Shown: piece after piece, positions 18,912 through 28,699 of the stretch
How the letters are laid out: every line of letters starts with the position of its first letter
Numbering within the stretch: the stretch's first letter is position 1
Assembly (NCBI GenBank): GCA_023213195.1
Contig: CP096135.1
Location: forward strand, 2,972,842-3,036,841
Reading direction: 5' to 3'
Length of the DNA stretch: 64,000 bases
DNA from: Sphingobacteriales bacterium JAD_PAG50586_3
Lineage (GTDB): Bacteria > Bacteroidota > Bacteroidia > CAMBQF01
Program-made: the position numbers and the translations under genes
The notes under the pieces: generated by a model
The model's database searches: none
What the model was told of the DNA's origin: nothing
What the model saw: only the letters and a program-made list of their open reading frames with translations

Positions 18912-21911
18912 ATGATTCTGAAAAAGTACTGGCAACATCAGCAATTGCCTTAATTTCAACCATTTCTATTGCCCAACTGGCACAAGTATCTAACCCATTG
19001 TTTAATACACGCACAGAAACGGACGTTTATTATGTTGATGGCGTAAAGATAAAAAAACCGGAAAGCAACCGCATTGCCAATGAATTTATTGTCTGGCTAA
19101 AAAAGGCGCAGATGCTAACGCCATAGCCTCTAAATACGGACTTATCGTTAAGCAAAAGCTTACTGTTGAATACGATTTGTATTTATTTGAAAACCCTAGT
19201 CTAAACTCAACCGCTTTGTCTTTATTAAAAAGAGATGCGAGTGTAGCTTTGGCTCAGTATAACCATAAAGTAGAACTGCGTGCTACCGTTCCTAACGATG
19301 CATCATTCACCAATCAATATTCCTTACGCAACACCGGCCAAAATGGCGGTACTGCCGGGGCCGATATTGATGCTACCCTTGCATGGGACATAACTACGGG
19401 TGGCCTGACCACCGCCGGCGACACTATTGTTGTTGCCGTTATAGATGGTGGCTTCCAGCTTAACCACCCCGACCTTACACAAAATATTTACCGCAACTGG
19501 GGCGAGATTGCCGGCAATAATATTGACGATGATGGTAATGGTTATGTTGATGATATTAACGGTTGGGATGCTTATGGTAATGATGGTGGCATACCATCTG
19601 ACCAACACGGTACCCATGTTGCAGGTATTATTGGCGCCCGCGGCAATAATAGCATTGGCGTTTCGGGTGTAAACTGGGCTGCTAAGGTTATGACCATTGC
19701 AGGCTCATCGGGCAACGAGGCTACTGTTGTTTCTGCTTATGGCTATGCTGCTAAAATGCGTAAGCTATACAACCAAACCGGTGGCGTAAAAGGTGCTTAT
19801 GTGGTTTCTACCAACGCATCATTTGGTGTTGACCTTGGAGACCCAGCCGATTACCCAGTATGGTGTGCTTTTTACGATACCCTTGGCGCTATTGGTATTC
19901 TTAGTGCCGGTGCTACTGCCAACGCTAACTACAATGTTGATACCCAGGGCGATATTCCGACTGCCTGCGTAAGTAACTTCCTTGTTACCGTTACCAATAC
20001 CACCAATACCGATGCTAAAAACAGTAGCTGCGGTTATGGCTTAACAACTATAGACTTAGGCTCGCCGGGTACTAACACCTACTCTACCGTTACCAACAGC
20101 GGTTACCAAAACCTTACCGGCACCTCTATGGCCACACCGCACGTAGCAGGTGTAATTGGGTTGATGTATGCAGCCGCCTGCCCAGAACTTATTGCTGCTA
20201 GCAAAACAACACCCGGTGTAGTTGCTACCTTAATGAAACAATATTTACTGGATGGTACAGACCCCATTGCATCTATGGCAAACATTACTGTTACCGGTGG
20301 CCGTTTAAATGCTTACAATGCATTGGTAAACGTGCAGGCTTACCCTTGCGACCCAAACAGTCCCCCAACGGCGGCTTTTGCTGCTGGTAGCGCTACGGGT
20401 TGTGCACCTTTGGTTGTATCATTCAATAATAACTCATCATTCAATGCTGAAAGTTACCAATGGTTTTTTCCGGGCGGTTCGCCTTCTCAATCTACATTAG
20501 AAGACCCTGTAGTAACCTACAATGCTTTAGGCCAATACAGTGTTAAGCTTATTGCTTCCAACCAGTTTGGCTCTGATACTATTGAGCTTATTAACTATGT
20601 TGATGTAAATACTAATGGTATAGTAACTGTTTATACCGAAGATTTTGAGGGCACAGACCTAGGAACTATGGGTTGGACTGTTGTTAACCCCGATGGTGAA
20701 AACACCTGGGAACTGGCTACTGTAGCCGGTAACACGCCCGGTACTAAAGCCCCCCGTGTAAACATATTTCAAAACCAAAGCAATACCGGCCAGCGCGATG
20801 GGTTAGTTTCACCATCGTACGACTTTAGCAACAATACCGACTTTATGCTTTATTTTGAGCATGCTCATCGCCGCCGCGTAACCACCGTGCGCGACTCCAT
20901 GATAATTTACGTTTCTACCGATGGTGGCAACACCTGGCCTACACGCGTATTTGCAAGGGCCGAAAATGGTCAGGGCAGCTTTGCTACGGCAGGCACATTA
21001 ACAAGCAATTTTGTTCCGGGTAACAGCGACGATTGGTGCTTAACAGGTAACGTAGGCACATCTTGCCTATCTGTAGACCTTAGCCAGTTTGATGGTCAGC
21101 CAAATGTTAAACTTATGTTTGAAGTGTTTAACAGTGGCGGCAATAACATATACCTTGATAATTTAGAGTTTAGGGCTACCTGCGCGGCTCCTCTTGCTTT
21201 AGCACCTGTTTCTCAATTCTCAGCATCTACCGGTGTGTGTTTAAAAGATACTGTACAGTTTACCGATTTAAGCCTAAACGTACCAACGCAATGGACTTGG
21301 ATATTTGAAGGCGGAAGCCCGGCAACATCTACCCAACAAAACCCGGTGGTTATTTATAATAATGCAGGGACTTATGATGTTACCCTGATTACAGAGAACA
21401 GCCAGAGCGAAGACACCCTGGTATTAGCTAACTACATTACCGTTAACCAGTTGCCTACAGCACCTACCATTACCGATAATGCAGGTACATTAACATCATC
21501 TGCTGCTGTGGCTTACCAATGGAACGATATCAACGGCCCAATAAATGGCGCAACCCAGCAAAGCTACACCCCAACCCAAGGTGGTGCTTACACGATTACC
21601 ATTACTGATGCTAGCGGCTGCAAGTCAACATCTCAATCGTTTTTAGTTGGTATTAATGAGATACCGGGTATTATGGGTATAAACATTTACCCTAACCCTG
21701 CTACCGACAATCTGTTTATAGCCATTACCTCTACCGAGAAAAAGTTCTTTCAGTTGATATGCTTAATACCGTGGGGCAGCTTGTATGGTCGCACAACGGT
21801 GTTGCTGCCAATGGCAATACTATTATAGAAGCACCATTAACAAACCTGGCTAAAGGCATTTACTTTTTGCGCATTAACCAAACCGCAAATTATAAGGTGG
21901 TAGTCAGGTAA
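18912..21911 (+). CDS. Secreted subtilisin-family (S8) protease with PKD domains and T9SS sorting signal, three frameshifts
   Basis: About 1000 residues when restored. After a signal peptide (VLATSAIALISTISIAQLAQ) comes a propeptide, then the S8 catalytic domain with the triad in VVAVIDGGFQLNHPDL (Asp), HGTHVAGIIGARG (His) and GTSMATPHVAGVIG (Ser). A PKD domain follows (APLVVSFNNNSSFNAESYQW), a jelly-roll-like region (MLYFEHAHRR ... LMFEVFNSGGNNIYLDNLEF), a second PKD domain and a type A sorting tail (INIYPNPATDNLFIA ... KGIYFLRI). Three single-A deletions break the frame, in A runs near 18924, 19105 and 21741; restoring each gives continuous conserved sequence. Extracellular degradation role inferred. 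Confidence 0.9.
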
Positions 21912-21933
21912 ATAACAAAGGAATTTAAAAACA

Positions 21934-21963
21934 AAAATCCCCGCTCATTCAGGCGGGGATTTT
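21934..21963 (+). terminator. Terminator after subtilase gene
   Basis: Stem AAAATCCCCGC / GCGGGGATTTT with an 8-nt loop, 22 nt after the restored stop. A-rich on one side and T-rich on the other. Confidence 0.85.
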
Positions 21964-22060
21964 GCTTTATTTATAGCTCTCGCACTTCATCGAAAATATT
22001 GCAGGAAGAGAATGGTTGGCAGAATTAAAAAATAATCCTGTACAGTAACTACCATTTCCC

Positions 22061-22068
22061 TATTTTTG
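22061..22068 (+). promoter_or_regulatory. -7 promoter box of tRNA-Arg
   Basis: TATTTTTG followed by CACCCC, ending 14 nt before the mature tRNA 5' end. Confidence 0.5.
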
Positions 22069-22082
22069 CACCCCATTCAATT

Positions 22083-22156
22083 GGTCCTGTAGCTCAGCTG
22101 GATAGAGCATCTGCCTTCTAAGCAGACGGTCAGGGGTTCGAGTCCCTTCAGGATCA
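22083..22156 (+). tRNA. tRNA-Arg (anticodon TCT)
   Basis: 74-nt cloverleaf. Acceptor GGTCCTG pairs with CAGGATC (one G-T); D arm AGCTCAGCTGGATAGAGC; anticodon stem CTGCC/AGCAG with loop CTTCTAA giving TCT; T arm AGGGGTTCGAGTCCCT; discriminator A. CCA is not encoded. Confidence 0.95.
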
Positions 22157-22160
22157 CAGT

Positions 22161-22185
22161 AAACCTCCCCTGTTTGGGGAGGTTT
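22161..22185 (+). terminator. Terminator after tRNA-Arg(TCT)
   Basis: Stem AAACCTCCCC / GGGGAGGTTT with loop TGTTT, followed by TTATTTAT. Confidence 0.85.
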
Positions 22186-22206
22186 TTATTTATCTTACAC
22201 ATACGT

Positions 22207-22788
22207 ATGCAAGGCAATTTATTTACCCCTACCGAACCGCTATACCCTTTAGAGTATGTTGTTGAAGTTGTAGAAGATGCAGCTACCCTTAAAGAACTTA
22301 AATACTACGTAGGTACTTCCGAGTTTGGCGATTATGTGGTGCTATTAAACAAGAACAGTATACTTGAATTAGAACTTACTCACGACACAAGTGCATATAT
22401 AGATGGTATAGATAAACGCTACCCCGAGGCTAAAATAACACAAGCCAAAAACTGGGACCTGGCTAAAAAACTATTTGTGCCAGCAAAGTACGATACCATA
22501 CCACAAATTAATATAAACCTATACGGCACTGAGTTTCAAATTAAGGTTTGGAATGAGTTATTGAAGATACCATTTGGTCAAACCATATCGTACGATGATA
22601 TTGCTGTTACCCTAGGGGATAAAAATGCATCGCGGGCGGTGGGTACCGCTGTGGGGCAAAATAAAATTGCTTACCTGGTACCCTGCCACAGGGTGGTTGC
22701 TAAAAATGGCAAGCTAAGCAACTTTAGGTGGGGTATAGAACGTAAAAAACAACTCTTGAGTTGGGAATATAGCCTTACGACTCTTTAG
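22207..22788 (+). CDS. ogt: Methylated-DNA-[protein]-cysteine S-methyltransferase
   Basis: 193 residues. Suicide DNA-repair protein that takes the alkyl group from O6-alkylguanine onto its own Cys. The active site is LVPCHRVVAKNG, preceded by the DNA-binding helix SYDDIAVTLGDKNASRAVGTAVGQN and FQIKVWNELLKIPFGQT; the whole resembles the C-terminal part of Ada without its AraC-type domain. I start at the ATG at 22207 because the upstream extension overlaps the tRNA terminator. Its 3' end overlaps the convergent membrane-protein gene by 14 nt. Confidence 0.92.
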   Translation: MQGNLFTPTEPLYPLEYVVEVVEDAATLKELKYYVGTSEFGDYVVLLNKNSILELELTHDTSAYIDGIDKRYPEAKITQAKNWDLAKKLFVPAKYDTIPQININLYGTEFQIKVWNELLKIPFGQTISYDDIAVTLGDKNASRAVGTAVGQNKIAYLVPCHRVVAKNGKLSNFRWGIERKKQLLSWEYSLTTL

Positions 22789-23569
22789 GACGAGAACGGC
22801 GTTTACGCTTTTGTGGGGTTACAAAATTAAACTCTGATGAGTCGCCGGTGCGGTAAAGTATTTGTTTTATAGACAAAAAGTGGATAAACAAAAAGTAAGG
22901 CACCACAAACGTTTGCAACCAAATAAAGGGAAATTGTATAGCTAACCTGTTGGGTATATTATCATCAAACAAAAACAAGGGCCCTTCTGTAGATAGTAGA
23001 GAAATAATTACAAAAGACAGTAGCGATAGCGCCCCCATAATATTCCATATTAGAGCCAAGCGTATAGGCCACTCTTTACTTTTAAAACAACGGTAAGCCA
23101 CAAATGGTGCCGAAAGGCCAATCAAAATATCAAAGTTCAATCCTTCAAAAGACATTTGCTCGGGTACAATACCATCTATAACCATAAACCAAAGCATAAG
23201 TTCTATGGCTACCCTTACAAAGTGAATGTTTACAAACCATTGCTTGGTCATTTTCATAATAACCTTGGTAAGCTTGCCAGAGTTATATAGGTAGTAAACC
23301 ATTACCAGCGGAATTATAACTCCCAAGGTACTGCTGGTAAAGGGAAGGTATTTCCTTGGAAAAACATCTACAAAAGATAAAAAGCCGGTTAACAGCAACC
23401 AACCCACCATTACTATTACGGCAGCATAACCGCTATAACGTACCGATGAGCTTGAATAGCGCATGCGGCGCATGCCAAGCCTTAAGGCCCTGTATGTTAG
23501 CCCTACCAATATGGCAACTATAGCTAATAGCAATACAGCAGATACTGCAATAACCGAAACATCTCCCAT
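22775..23569 (-). CDS. Polytopic membrane protein of unknown function
   Basis: 264 residues, not recognised. About seven hydrophobic segments are visible (for example VIAVSAVLLLAIVAILVGLT, YAAVIVMVGWLLLTGFLSFV, LGVIIPLVMVYYLYN, VAIELMLWFMVIDGIV, LALIWNIMGALSLLSFVIIS, FPFIWLQTFVVPYFLFIHFL). A strongly basic cytosolic tail follows (QKRKRRSRPKES). It follows the ribosomal operon on the minus strand, but a palindromic terminator lies between them. Confidence 0.6.
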   Translation of the reverse strand: MGDVSVIAVSAVLLLAIVAILVGLTYRALRLGMRRMRYSSSSVRYSGYAAVIVMVGWLLLTGFLSFVDVFPRKYLPFTSSTLGVIIPLVMVYYLYNSGKLTKVIMKMTKQWFVNIHFVRVAIELMLWFMVIDGIVPEQMSFEGLNFDILIGLSAPFVAYRCFKSKEWPIRLALIWNIMGALSLLSFVIISLLSTEGPLFLFDDNIPNRLAIQFPFIWLQTFVVPYFLFIHFLSIKQILYRTGDSSEFNFVTPQKRKRRSRPKES

Positions 23570-23585
23570 GGGTGTAAAAATAGAA

Positions 23586-23613
23586 AAAGGCGCTTAGATA
23601 TCTAAGCGCCTTT
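23586..23613 (-). terminator. Palindromic terminator after rplI
   Basis: Perfect 28-nt palindrome: AAAGGCGCTTAGAT followed by its reverse complement. It lies 27 nt past the rplI stop and has A/T-rich flanks on both sides. Confidence 0.8.
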
Positions 23614-23640
23614 AAAATATTAATTATGTTGTTATTAAGA

Positions 23641-24087
23641 TTACTCAGCTACAACCTCAAACGATACTGATGTTTGAATGTCTTTGTAAACTTTAACTTT
23701 GGCAGTGTAAGTACCTAGGGCTTTAATATGTTCCTCATCAATAGTGATGTTTTTGCGGTCTATATCGTAACCTGCTTTTTTAAGCGCTTCGGCAATTTGG
23801 ATGGTGTTAACCGAACCAAATATTTTACCGCTATCGCCGGCTTTAGTACCAATTTGCAATGAAACCTCTTTAAGTGCATCGGCTGTTTTAGTAGCTTGTT
23901 CACGGGTTTTGGTTTCTTTACCTGCACGTTGGCGTAAAGTTTCGGCGTGTACTTTTTTAGCACTTTCAGTTGCTAAAATAGCGTGGCCTTGGGGAATTAA
24001 AAAGTTAGCCCCGTAGCCGTCTCTAACTTTAACTACATCATCTGTGTAGCCAAGGTTTTTTACGTCTTGTTTTAAAATAATTTCCAT
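23641..24087 (-). CDS. rplI: Large-subunit ribosomal protein bL9
   Basis: 148 residues, normal length. Two-domain protein that binds 23S rRNA near the L1 stalk. The N-terminal domain reads MEIILKQDVKNLGYTDDVVKVRDG, followed by the characteristic GYGANFLIPQGHA, the long connecting helix (KVHAETLRQRAGKETKTREQ) and the C-terminal domain with SGKIFGSVNTIQIAEAL. It is the last gene of rpsF-rpsR-rplI. Confidence 0.97.
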   Translation of the reverse strand: MEIILKQDVKNLGYTDDVVKVRDGYGANFLIPQGHAILATESAKKVHAETLRQRAGKETKTREQATKTADALKEVSLQIGTKAGDSGKIFGSVNTIQIAEALKKAGYDIDRKNITIDEEHIKALGTYTAKVKVYKDIQTSVSFEVVAE

Positions 24088-24113
24088 TTTAAGTATTGCT
24101 TAGGGGTTAAACG

Positions 24114-24380
24114 TTATTTCATTAAATCGGCTACGTAAGGCATTAAAGACAAGTGGCGAGAACGCTTAATTGCCTGAGAAACTTTACGTTGGTATTTTAA
24201 CGATGTACCTGTTAAACGGCGAGGTAGTATTTTACCTTGCTCATTTACAAACTTTAAAAGGAAATCAGGGTCTTTGTAATCGATATACTTAATACCGCTT
24301 TTCTTAAAACGGCAGTATTTCTTTTTGCGTACCTCTGAAGCCTGAGGGGTTAAATAGCGAATTTGTGGATCTGCTGCCAT
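24114..24380 (-). CDS. rpsR: Small-subunit ribosomal protein bS18
   Basis: 88 residues. It binds with bS6 on the platform of the 30S subunit. Conserved elements are [36 protein letters not shown] and the basic C-terminal [20 protein letters not shown]. Two bases separate it from rpsF, as usual for this operon. Confidence 0.97.
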   Translation of the reverse strand: MAADPQIRYLTPQASEVRKKKYCRFKKSGIKYIDYKDPDFLLKFVNEQGKILPRRLTGTSLKYQRKVSQAIKRSRHLSLMPYVADLMK

Positions 24381-24382
24381 GA

Positions 24383-24760
24383 TTATTGTTCGTTAACGGT
24401 TTCTTCTTTCTTCTTTTTCTTTTTACCAAAGCCTTCTTTACGACGCTTTTCTGCGTAAGCAATAGCGTATTTGTCAAGAGACACGGTTAGAAAACGTAAA
24501 ACACGCTCATCGCGGATAAATTCCACTTCAAGCTTTTGGACCAGATCGCCGTTGTCGGCAGTGTACTCAAACAAATGGTAAAAACCAGTTGTTTTCTTGT
24601 TGATAGGATAGGCTAACTTGCGTAAGCCCCAGTTTTCTTGGTGCACCATGGTGCCACCATTTTCTTTAAGGAAGTTTTCAAACTTCCCAACCGTTTCCCT
24701 CATCTGATCATCAGACAAGACGGGAGTCATAATGAAAACGGTTTCGTACTGTTTGCTCAT
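24383..24760 (-). CDS. rpsF: Small-subunit ribosomal protein bS6
   Basis: 125 residues. The ferredoxin-like fold starts [17 protein letters not shown], with [21 protein letters not shown] and [19 protein letters not shown]. The C-terminus is a charged Lys/Glu tail ([10 protein letters not shown]). First gene of the rpsF-rpsR-rplI operon. Confidence 0.97.
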   Translation of the reverse strand: MSKQYETVFIMTPVLSDDQMRETVGKFENFLKENGGTMVHQENWGLRKLAYPINKKTTGFYHLFEYTADNGDLVQKLEVEFIRDERVLRFLTVSLDKYAIAYAEKRRKEGFGKKKKKKEETVNEQ

Positions 24761-24790
24761 TTTTAAACTTTAGTTTATTTTTAAGGGCTG

Positions 24791-24798
24791 CAAATATA
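24791..24798 (-). promoter_or_regulatory. -7 promoter box of the rpsF operon
   Basis: Minus-strand TATATTTG, followed by GCAGCCCTTAAAA. The same GCAGCCCTTAAAA string follows the -7 box of tRNA-Arg(ACG) at 35919-35926, suggesting a shared initial transcribed sequence in translation genes. Confidence 0.5.
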
Positions 24799-24950
24799 GT
24801 AATTATTTAGACATATTAACAACTAAACCTGTTCATTTTACTTTTTAACCCTGCTTTACAATATTTGATTTAGCTTTGCGTCTACTGTAGCAGCGTGAGT
24901 ATAGAGTCCTTAAATCCCATAAAAATAGAAGCCCAGAGCTGTTTTTTAGC

Positions 24951-26111
24951 ATGATGTGCTCGCCTGCGGCTACCTTAAATGTTTCGGTAGATGTTTTTCA
25001 GTCGTATAAACAACTGCCCCCCGCTTGGGATGTAATGCTGCCGGCCGGGCACAAACTCAAAACCACATCGCTGGCTAGTATAGAAGATAGCAATATTGAG
25101 CATGTTAACTATTATTACGGTGTGCTAACCCTAAATGGGGCCATGGTTGGGGCTATGTACCTGCAAAGGTTGGATGTTAATAATAACCACTACCCCAATT
25201 TTTCATCTAACGGCGCTATAGCCCGCCAGGTATACAATACTATAGCTAAGCGCAGTTACGGTTTATTAGTTGCCGGCAATTTATTCTACACCGGCTTTCC
25301 ATCATATTGGTTTAACAACCAGGCTATTAGTGTAGATGTTTTTTACAAAGCATTTAAACAGGCTATAAACAAGTTATTGTCTGCTACAAAGTCATCAGCG
25401 GTAATGCTAAAAGATGTTGATGCCAGCCTTAAAGAGCAGTTGGAAACAAAAAACTGGGGGTATGCCCACATGGGCGAAGATATATTTATGCAAATGCCCC
25501 TAAGGGCCGAATGGAAAACCTTTGCCGACTATACCCAAAGCCTTAGTAAGAAGTATGCTGCCCGGGTAAAAAAGATGCTGGAAGCCCGCCTGCAGTTAAC
25601 AGTTAAAGAGCTTAACCTGGCTGAGATTGAAGCCTACCTACCCGATATTGAACGGTTATACCTTGATGTTTGCAGCCACTCATCAGTTAAAATGGGCGTG
25701 CTAAACGGTGCTTATTTCTTAAACATGAAGAAAAGCATGGGCGAGAAATTTGAGGTTTGGGGTTGGTTTAAAGATGGGCAAATGCTGGCCTTTACCACCG
25801 CGGTAATAGAAAATGGCGATTACGAAGTGTACTATATTGGCTATTCTGATGCCGATAATAAATCATACTGCATATACCCAAACATATTGCTGCACGGGGT
25901 AGAACGCAGTATATACCTGCAAAAGAAAACCCTAAAACTGGGCCGCACCGCCTTAGAAGCAAAGGCCATTATTGGTTGTAAGCCGCTCTATTTAGACAAT
26001 TACATCAAGCTAAAAAGTAAACCCATGCAACTGGGCTTTAAATACATGCTTAAAGTATTTGTAACAGAGCGCGGCACCGACTGGAAAAAACGCAATCCGT
26101 TTAAAGCTTAA
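24951..26111 (+). CDS. GNAT/FemAB-like acyltransferase domain protein
   Basis: About 386 residues, probably cytoplasmic. The C-terminal half has the look of the Acetyltransf_6 (BioF2-like/FemAB-fold) domain: YTQSLSKKYAARVKKMLEAR, LPDIERLYLDVCSHSSVKMGVLNG, WGWFKDGQMLAFTTAVIENG and YCIYPNILLHGVERSIYLQK. The acceptor is unknown; members act in peptidoglycan or polysaccharide modification. TAGCTTTG at 24871-24878 is a likely -7 box. Two adjacent ATGs (24951, 24954) are possible starts. Confidence 0.7.
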   Translation: MMCSPAATLNVSVDVFQSYKQLPPAWDVMLPAGHKLKTTSLASIEDSNIEHVNYYYGVLTLNGAMVGAMYLQRLDVNNNHYPNFSSNGAIARQVYNTIAKRSYGLLVAGNLFYTGFPSYWFNNQAISVDVFYKAFKQAINKLLSATKSSAVMLKDVDASLKEQLETKNWGYAHMGEDIFMQMPLRAEWKTFADYTQSLSKKYAARVKKMLEARLQLTVKELNLAEIEAYLPDIERLYLDVCSHSSVKMGVLNGAYFLNMKKSMGEKFEVWGWFKDGQMLAFTTAVIENGDYEVYYIGYSDADNKSYCIYPNILLHGVERSIYLQKKTLKLGRTALEAKAIIGCKPLYLDNYIKLKSKPMQLGFKYMLKVFVTERGTDWKKRNPFKA

Positions 26112-26173
26112 CTACCAACAACTTAGCTTCAAAAGCATACTTATTAACAGCCTTGGCAAAATGGCTAAAAATG

Positions 26174-26181
26174 GCTACATT
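26174..26181 (+). promoter_or_regulatory. -7 promoter box of the aminotransferase gene
   Basis: TACATTTG, with TTGG about 20 nt upstream (near 26151) and the chosen ATG at 26203 downstream. It supports that start over the upstream in-frame ATG at 26161, which would precede the promoter. Confidence 0.6.
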
Positions 26182-26202
26182 TGCGCGAAATTGAATAGCC
26201 TT

Positions 26203-27461
26203 ATGACCCTAACCAGTACCAACTCAGCAACGAAGCTTCGAGTTTCGCAAATGGCAGAAAATTTAATCGGCTCCGAAATCATTCGTATAGCCGCAGAAAT
26301 TAACGAGCTGATGAAACAGGGCCAAAAGGTATATAACCTTACCATTGGCGATTTTGACTCTAACATCTTCCCCATACCCGGTTTTCTTAAAGAAGAAATT
26401 AAAGTAGCGCTTGATAATAACCAAACTAACTACCCCGTTGCTAATGGTATGTTAGAACTGCGCGCTGCTGTAGCACACTTTTTACAACGTGTGCAAGGTG
26501 TTACTTTTGATAACGAAGAGATTTTAATATCTGCCGGAGCAAGGCCCCTTATATACTCGCTGTATATGGCTGTTATAGATCCGGGCGATGCGGTTATATT
26601 CCCTACCCCATCATGGAACAACAACCATTACTGCCACCTATCGGGTGCTAGGCCAATAATGATTGAAACCCGCGCCGAGAATAACTTTATGCCTACGGCC
26701 GATGAAATTCGTCCGCATATACAAGAGGCTACATTACTGGCTTTATGCTCTCCGCTAAACCCAACCGGCACTACCTTTACTAAAGAAGGTTTGGAAGCTA
26801 TTTGCGATTTAGTTGTGGAAGAGAATAACCGCCGCGGCCCAGACCAAAAGCCTTTGTACCTGATGTACGACCAAATTTACTGGGCGCTTACATACGGCGA
26901 AACAAAGCATTACGACCCTATTAGTCTGCGCCCTGAACTGCGTGACTATACCATATTTATTGATGGCCTGTCTAAAACCTTTGCAGCAACCGGCGTACGC
27001 GTAGGTTGGGCGTTTGGCAGCAAGTACATAATAGACAAAATGAAGTCTATTTTAACCCACGTGGGTGCTTGGGCGCCAAAGGCTGAGCAAATTGCAACTG
27101 CTAAATTTTTAAAGAACGATGGCGAGGTTGACACTTACCTTGAAACCTTTAAAGATCAATGGCTTTTCTAACCTTAAAGCTGAAGGCTTTAAAGTAGATG
27201 CTATAGCACCGCAAGCAGCCATATACCTAACTGTTAAGTTTGACCTGCACGGAATGAAAAAGGCCGATGGGAAGGTATTGGAAACTACTAAAGAAATTAC
27301 TTCTTATTTGTTAAACGAAGCTAAACTGGCCATTGTACCTTTTAACGCATTTGGCTCTAGCGATAACTCTCCTGGTACCGTATTTCGGTTGGGGTAAGCA
27401 AAAAGAAGAAATAGACACTATTTTCGAGAACCTGCGCAACGCTTTATCTAAATTATCATAA
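26203..27461 (+). CDS. PLP-dependent class I/II aminotransferase, with three frame disruptions
   Basis: Fold-type I aminotransferase (aspartate/aromatic group). Visible motifs are TIGDFDSNIFPIPG, NYPVANGMLELRAAVAHF, the CSPLNPTGTTFTKE loop, LMYDQIYWALTYG and the PLP-lysine motif IDGLSKTFAATGVRVGW (Lys in SKTFA). Three breaks: near 27160 (shift plus about ten residues shorter than relatives between ETFKDQ and GFSNLKAEGF); at 27371-27375, where CCTGG stands for the expected Ser-Pro-Trp-Tyr; and in the A run near 27402-27406. Restored, the C-terminus reads ISVGVSKKEEIDTIFENLRN. Donor and acceptor cannot be fixed. Confidence 0.82.
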
Positions 27462-27469
27462 GCAGGGCA

Positions 27470-28558
27470 ATGGCACACAATTATTGTATTATTATGGCTG
27501 GCGGCGTAGGCAGCCGTTTTTGGCCCCTTAGCCGTACCGAAAAACCCAAACAGTTTCTGGATATTTTAGGCACCGGTAAATCGTTATTACGTATGACGTT
27601 TGAACGCTTTGCCAAAATAATGCCCATAGAACGCATATACATAGTTACCAATAACGACTACTTAGAGTTGGTTAAAGAAGAACTGCCGGAAATGGCGGTA
27701 TCTAACATTATTTGTGAACCTGCCCGCCGCAATACTGCGCCTTGTATAGCATACGCCAGCTACAAAATAAGCTCTATAGACCCTGATGCTGTTACGGTAG
27801 TAACCCCATCAGACCACCTGATACTTAACGAGGATATTTTTCTTGATAATATTAAGTTAGGGCTAGAAAGCGCTGCTAAAACAGACAGCCTTTTAACCAT
27901 TGGTATAAAACCTACACGGCCCGATACCGGCTATGGCTACATACAGTTTAGCAACAAAGCCGTTGCAGGTTTAGATAGCTCTATAAAGAAAGTAAAAACA
28001 TTTACTGAGAAGCCTGAGCTTGAACTTGCCCAAACGTTTGTTGATAGCGGCGAATTTATTTGGAATGCAGGTATTTTTATTTGGTCGCTAAAGAATATAC
28101 TGGCGGCTTTTAATGAGTATTTGCCCGAGGTAAACGACTTATTTAAAGAAAACCTGAAAGCTTACAATACCAATAAAGAGTGGGATTTCATCCGCCAAAC
28201 TTATTTGGTATGCCCCGGTATATCTATAGATAACGGTATACTGGAAAAAGCCAAGAATGTACTGGTAATAGAGGCAGGCTTTGGTTGGAGCGATTTAGGT
28301 ACTTGGGGCTCTGTATATGAGCAAACCAAGAAAGACAAAACCGGCAACGCCGTAATAGGCAAGCATGCCATGTTCTACAATGCTAATAACTGTATGGTTC
28401 GCATGGATAACGATAAGCTTGTTGTTATTCAGGGGCTAGATGACTATATAGTTATTGATACAGAAAGTGCTTTGTTAATTTGTAAAAAAGAGGCAGAGCA
28501 AGAAATAAAAGAGATTGTAAACCAGGTAAAGATTGAAAAAGGAGAGGGATTTGTATAA
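27470..28558 (+). CDS. Mannose-1-phosphate guanylyltransferase
   Basis: 362 residues. It makes GDP-mannose from mannose-1-phosphate and GTP for glycan synthesis. The nucleotidyl-transfer signature is MAGGVGSRFWPLSRTEKPKQFLDI. Others are EPARRNTAPCIAYASY, VVTPSDHLI, PDTGYGYIQF, FTEKPELELA, WNAGIFIWS and GWSDLGTWGSVYE. The C-terminal isomerase domain of bifunctional ManC/AlgA enzymes is absent. It starts 8 nt after the restored aminotransferase stop, probably co-transcribed. Confidence 0.93.
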   Translation: MAHNYCIIMAGGVGSRFWPLSRTEKPKQFLDILGTGKSLLRMTFERFAKIMPIERIYIVTNNDYLELVKEELPEMAVSNIICEPARRNTAPCIAYASYKISSIDPDAVTVVTPSDHLILNEDIFLDNIKLGLESAAKTDSLLTIGIKPTRPDTGYGYIQFSNKAVAGLDSSIKKVKTFTEKPELELAQTFVDSGEFIWNAGIFIWSLKNILAAFNEYLPEVNDLFKENLKAYNTNKEWDFIRQTYLVCPGISIDNGILEKAKNVLVIEAGFGWSDLGTWGSVYEQTKKDKTGNAVIGKHAMFYNANNCMVRMDNDKLVVIQGLDDYIVIDTESALLICKKEAEQEIKEIVNQVKIEKGEGFV

Positions 28559-28699
28559 CCACTTCTAATTTACATCTTACTATTTTGGGGCTTCTGCTCA
28601 CTTCTCTGTTAATAATTCCATAATATATTGGTTTATTTAAAGCGGATTTGCACAAAATTTGCACTATTCCCATTAACATTCATTTAGCAACGTATACCA

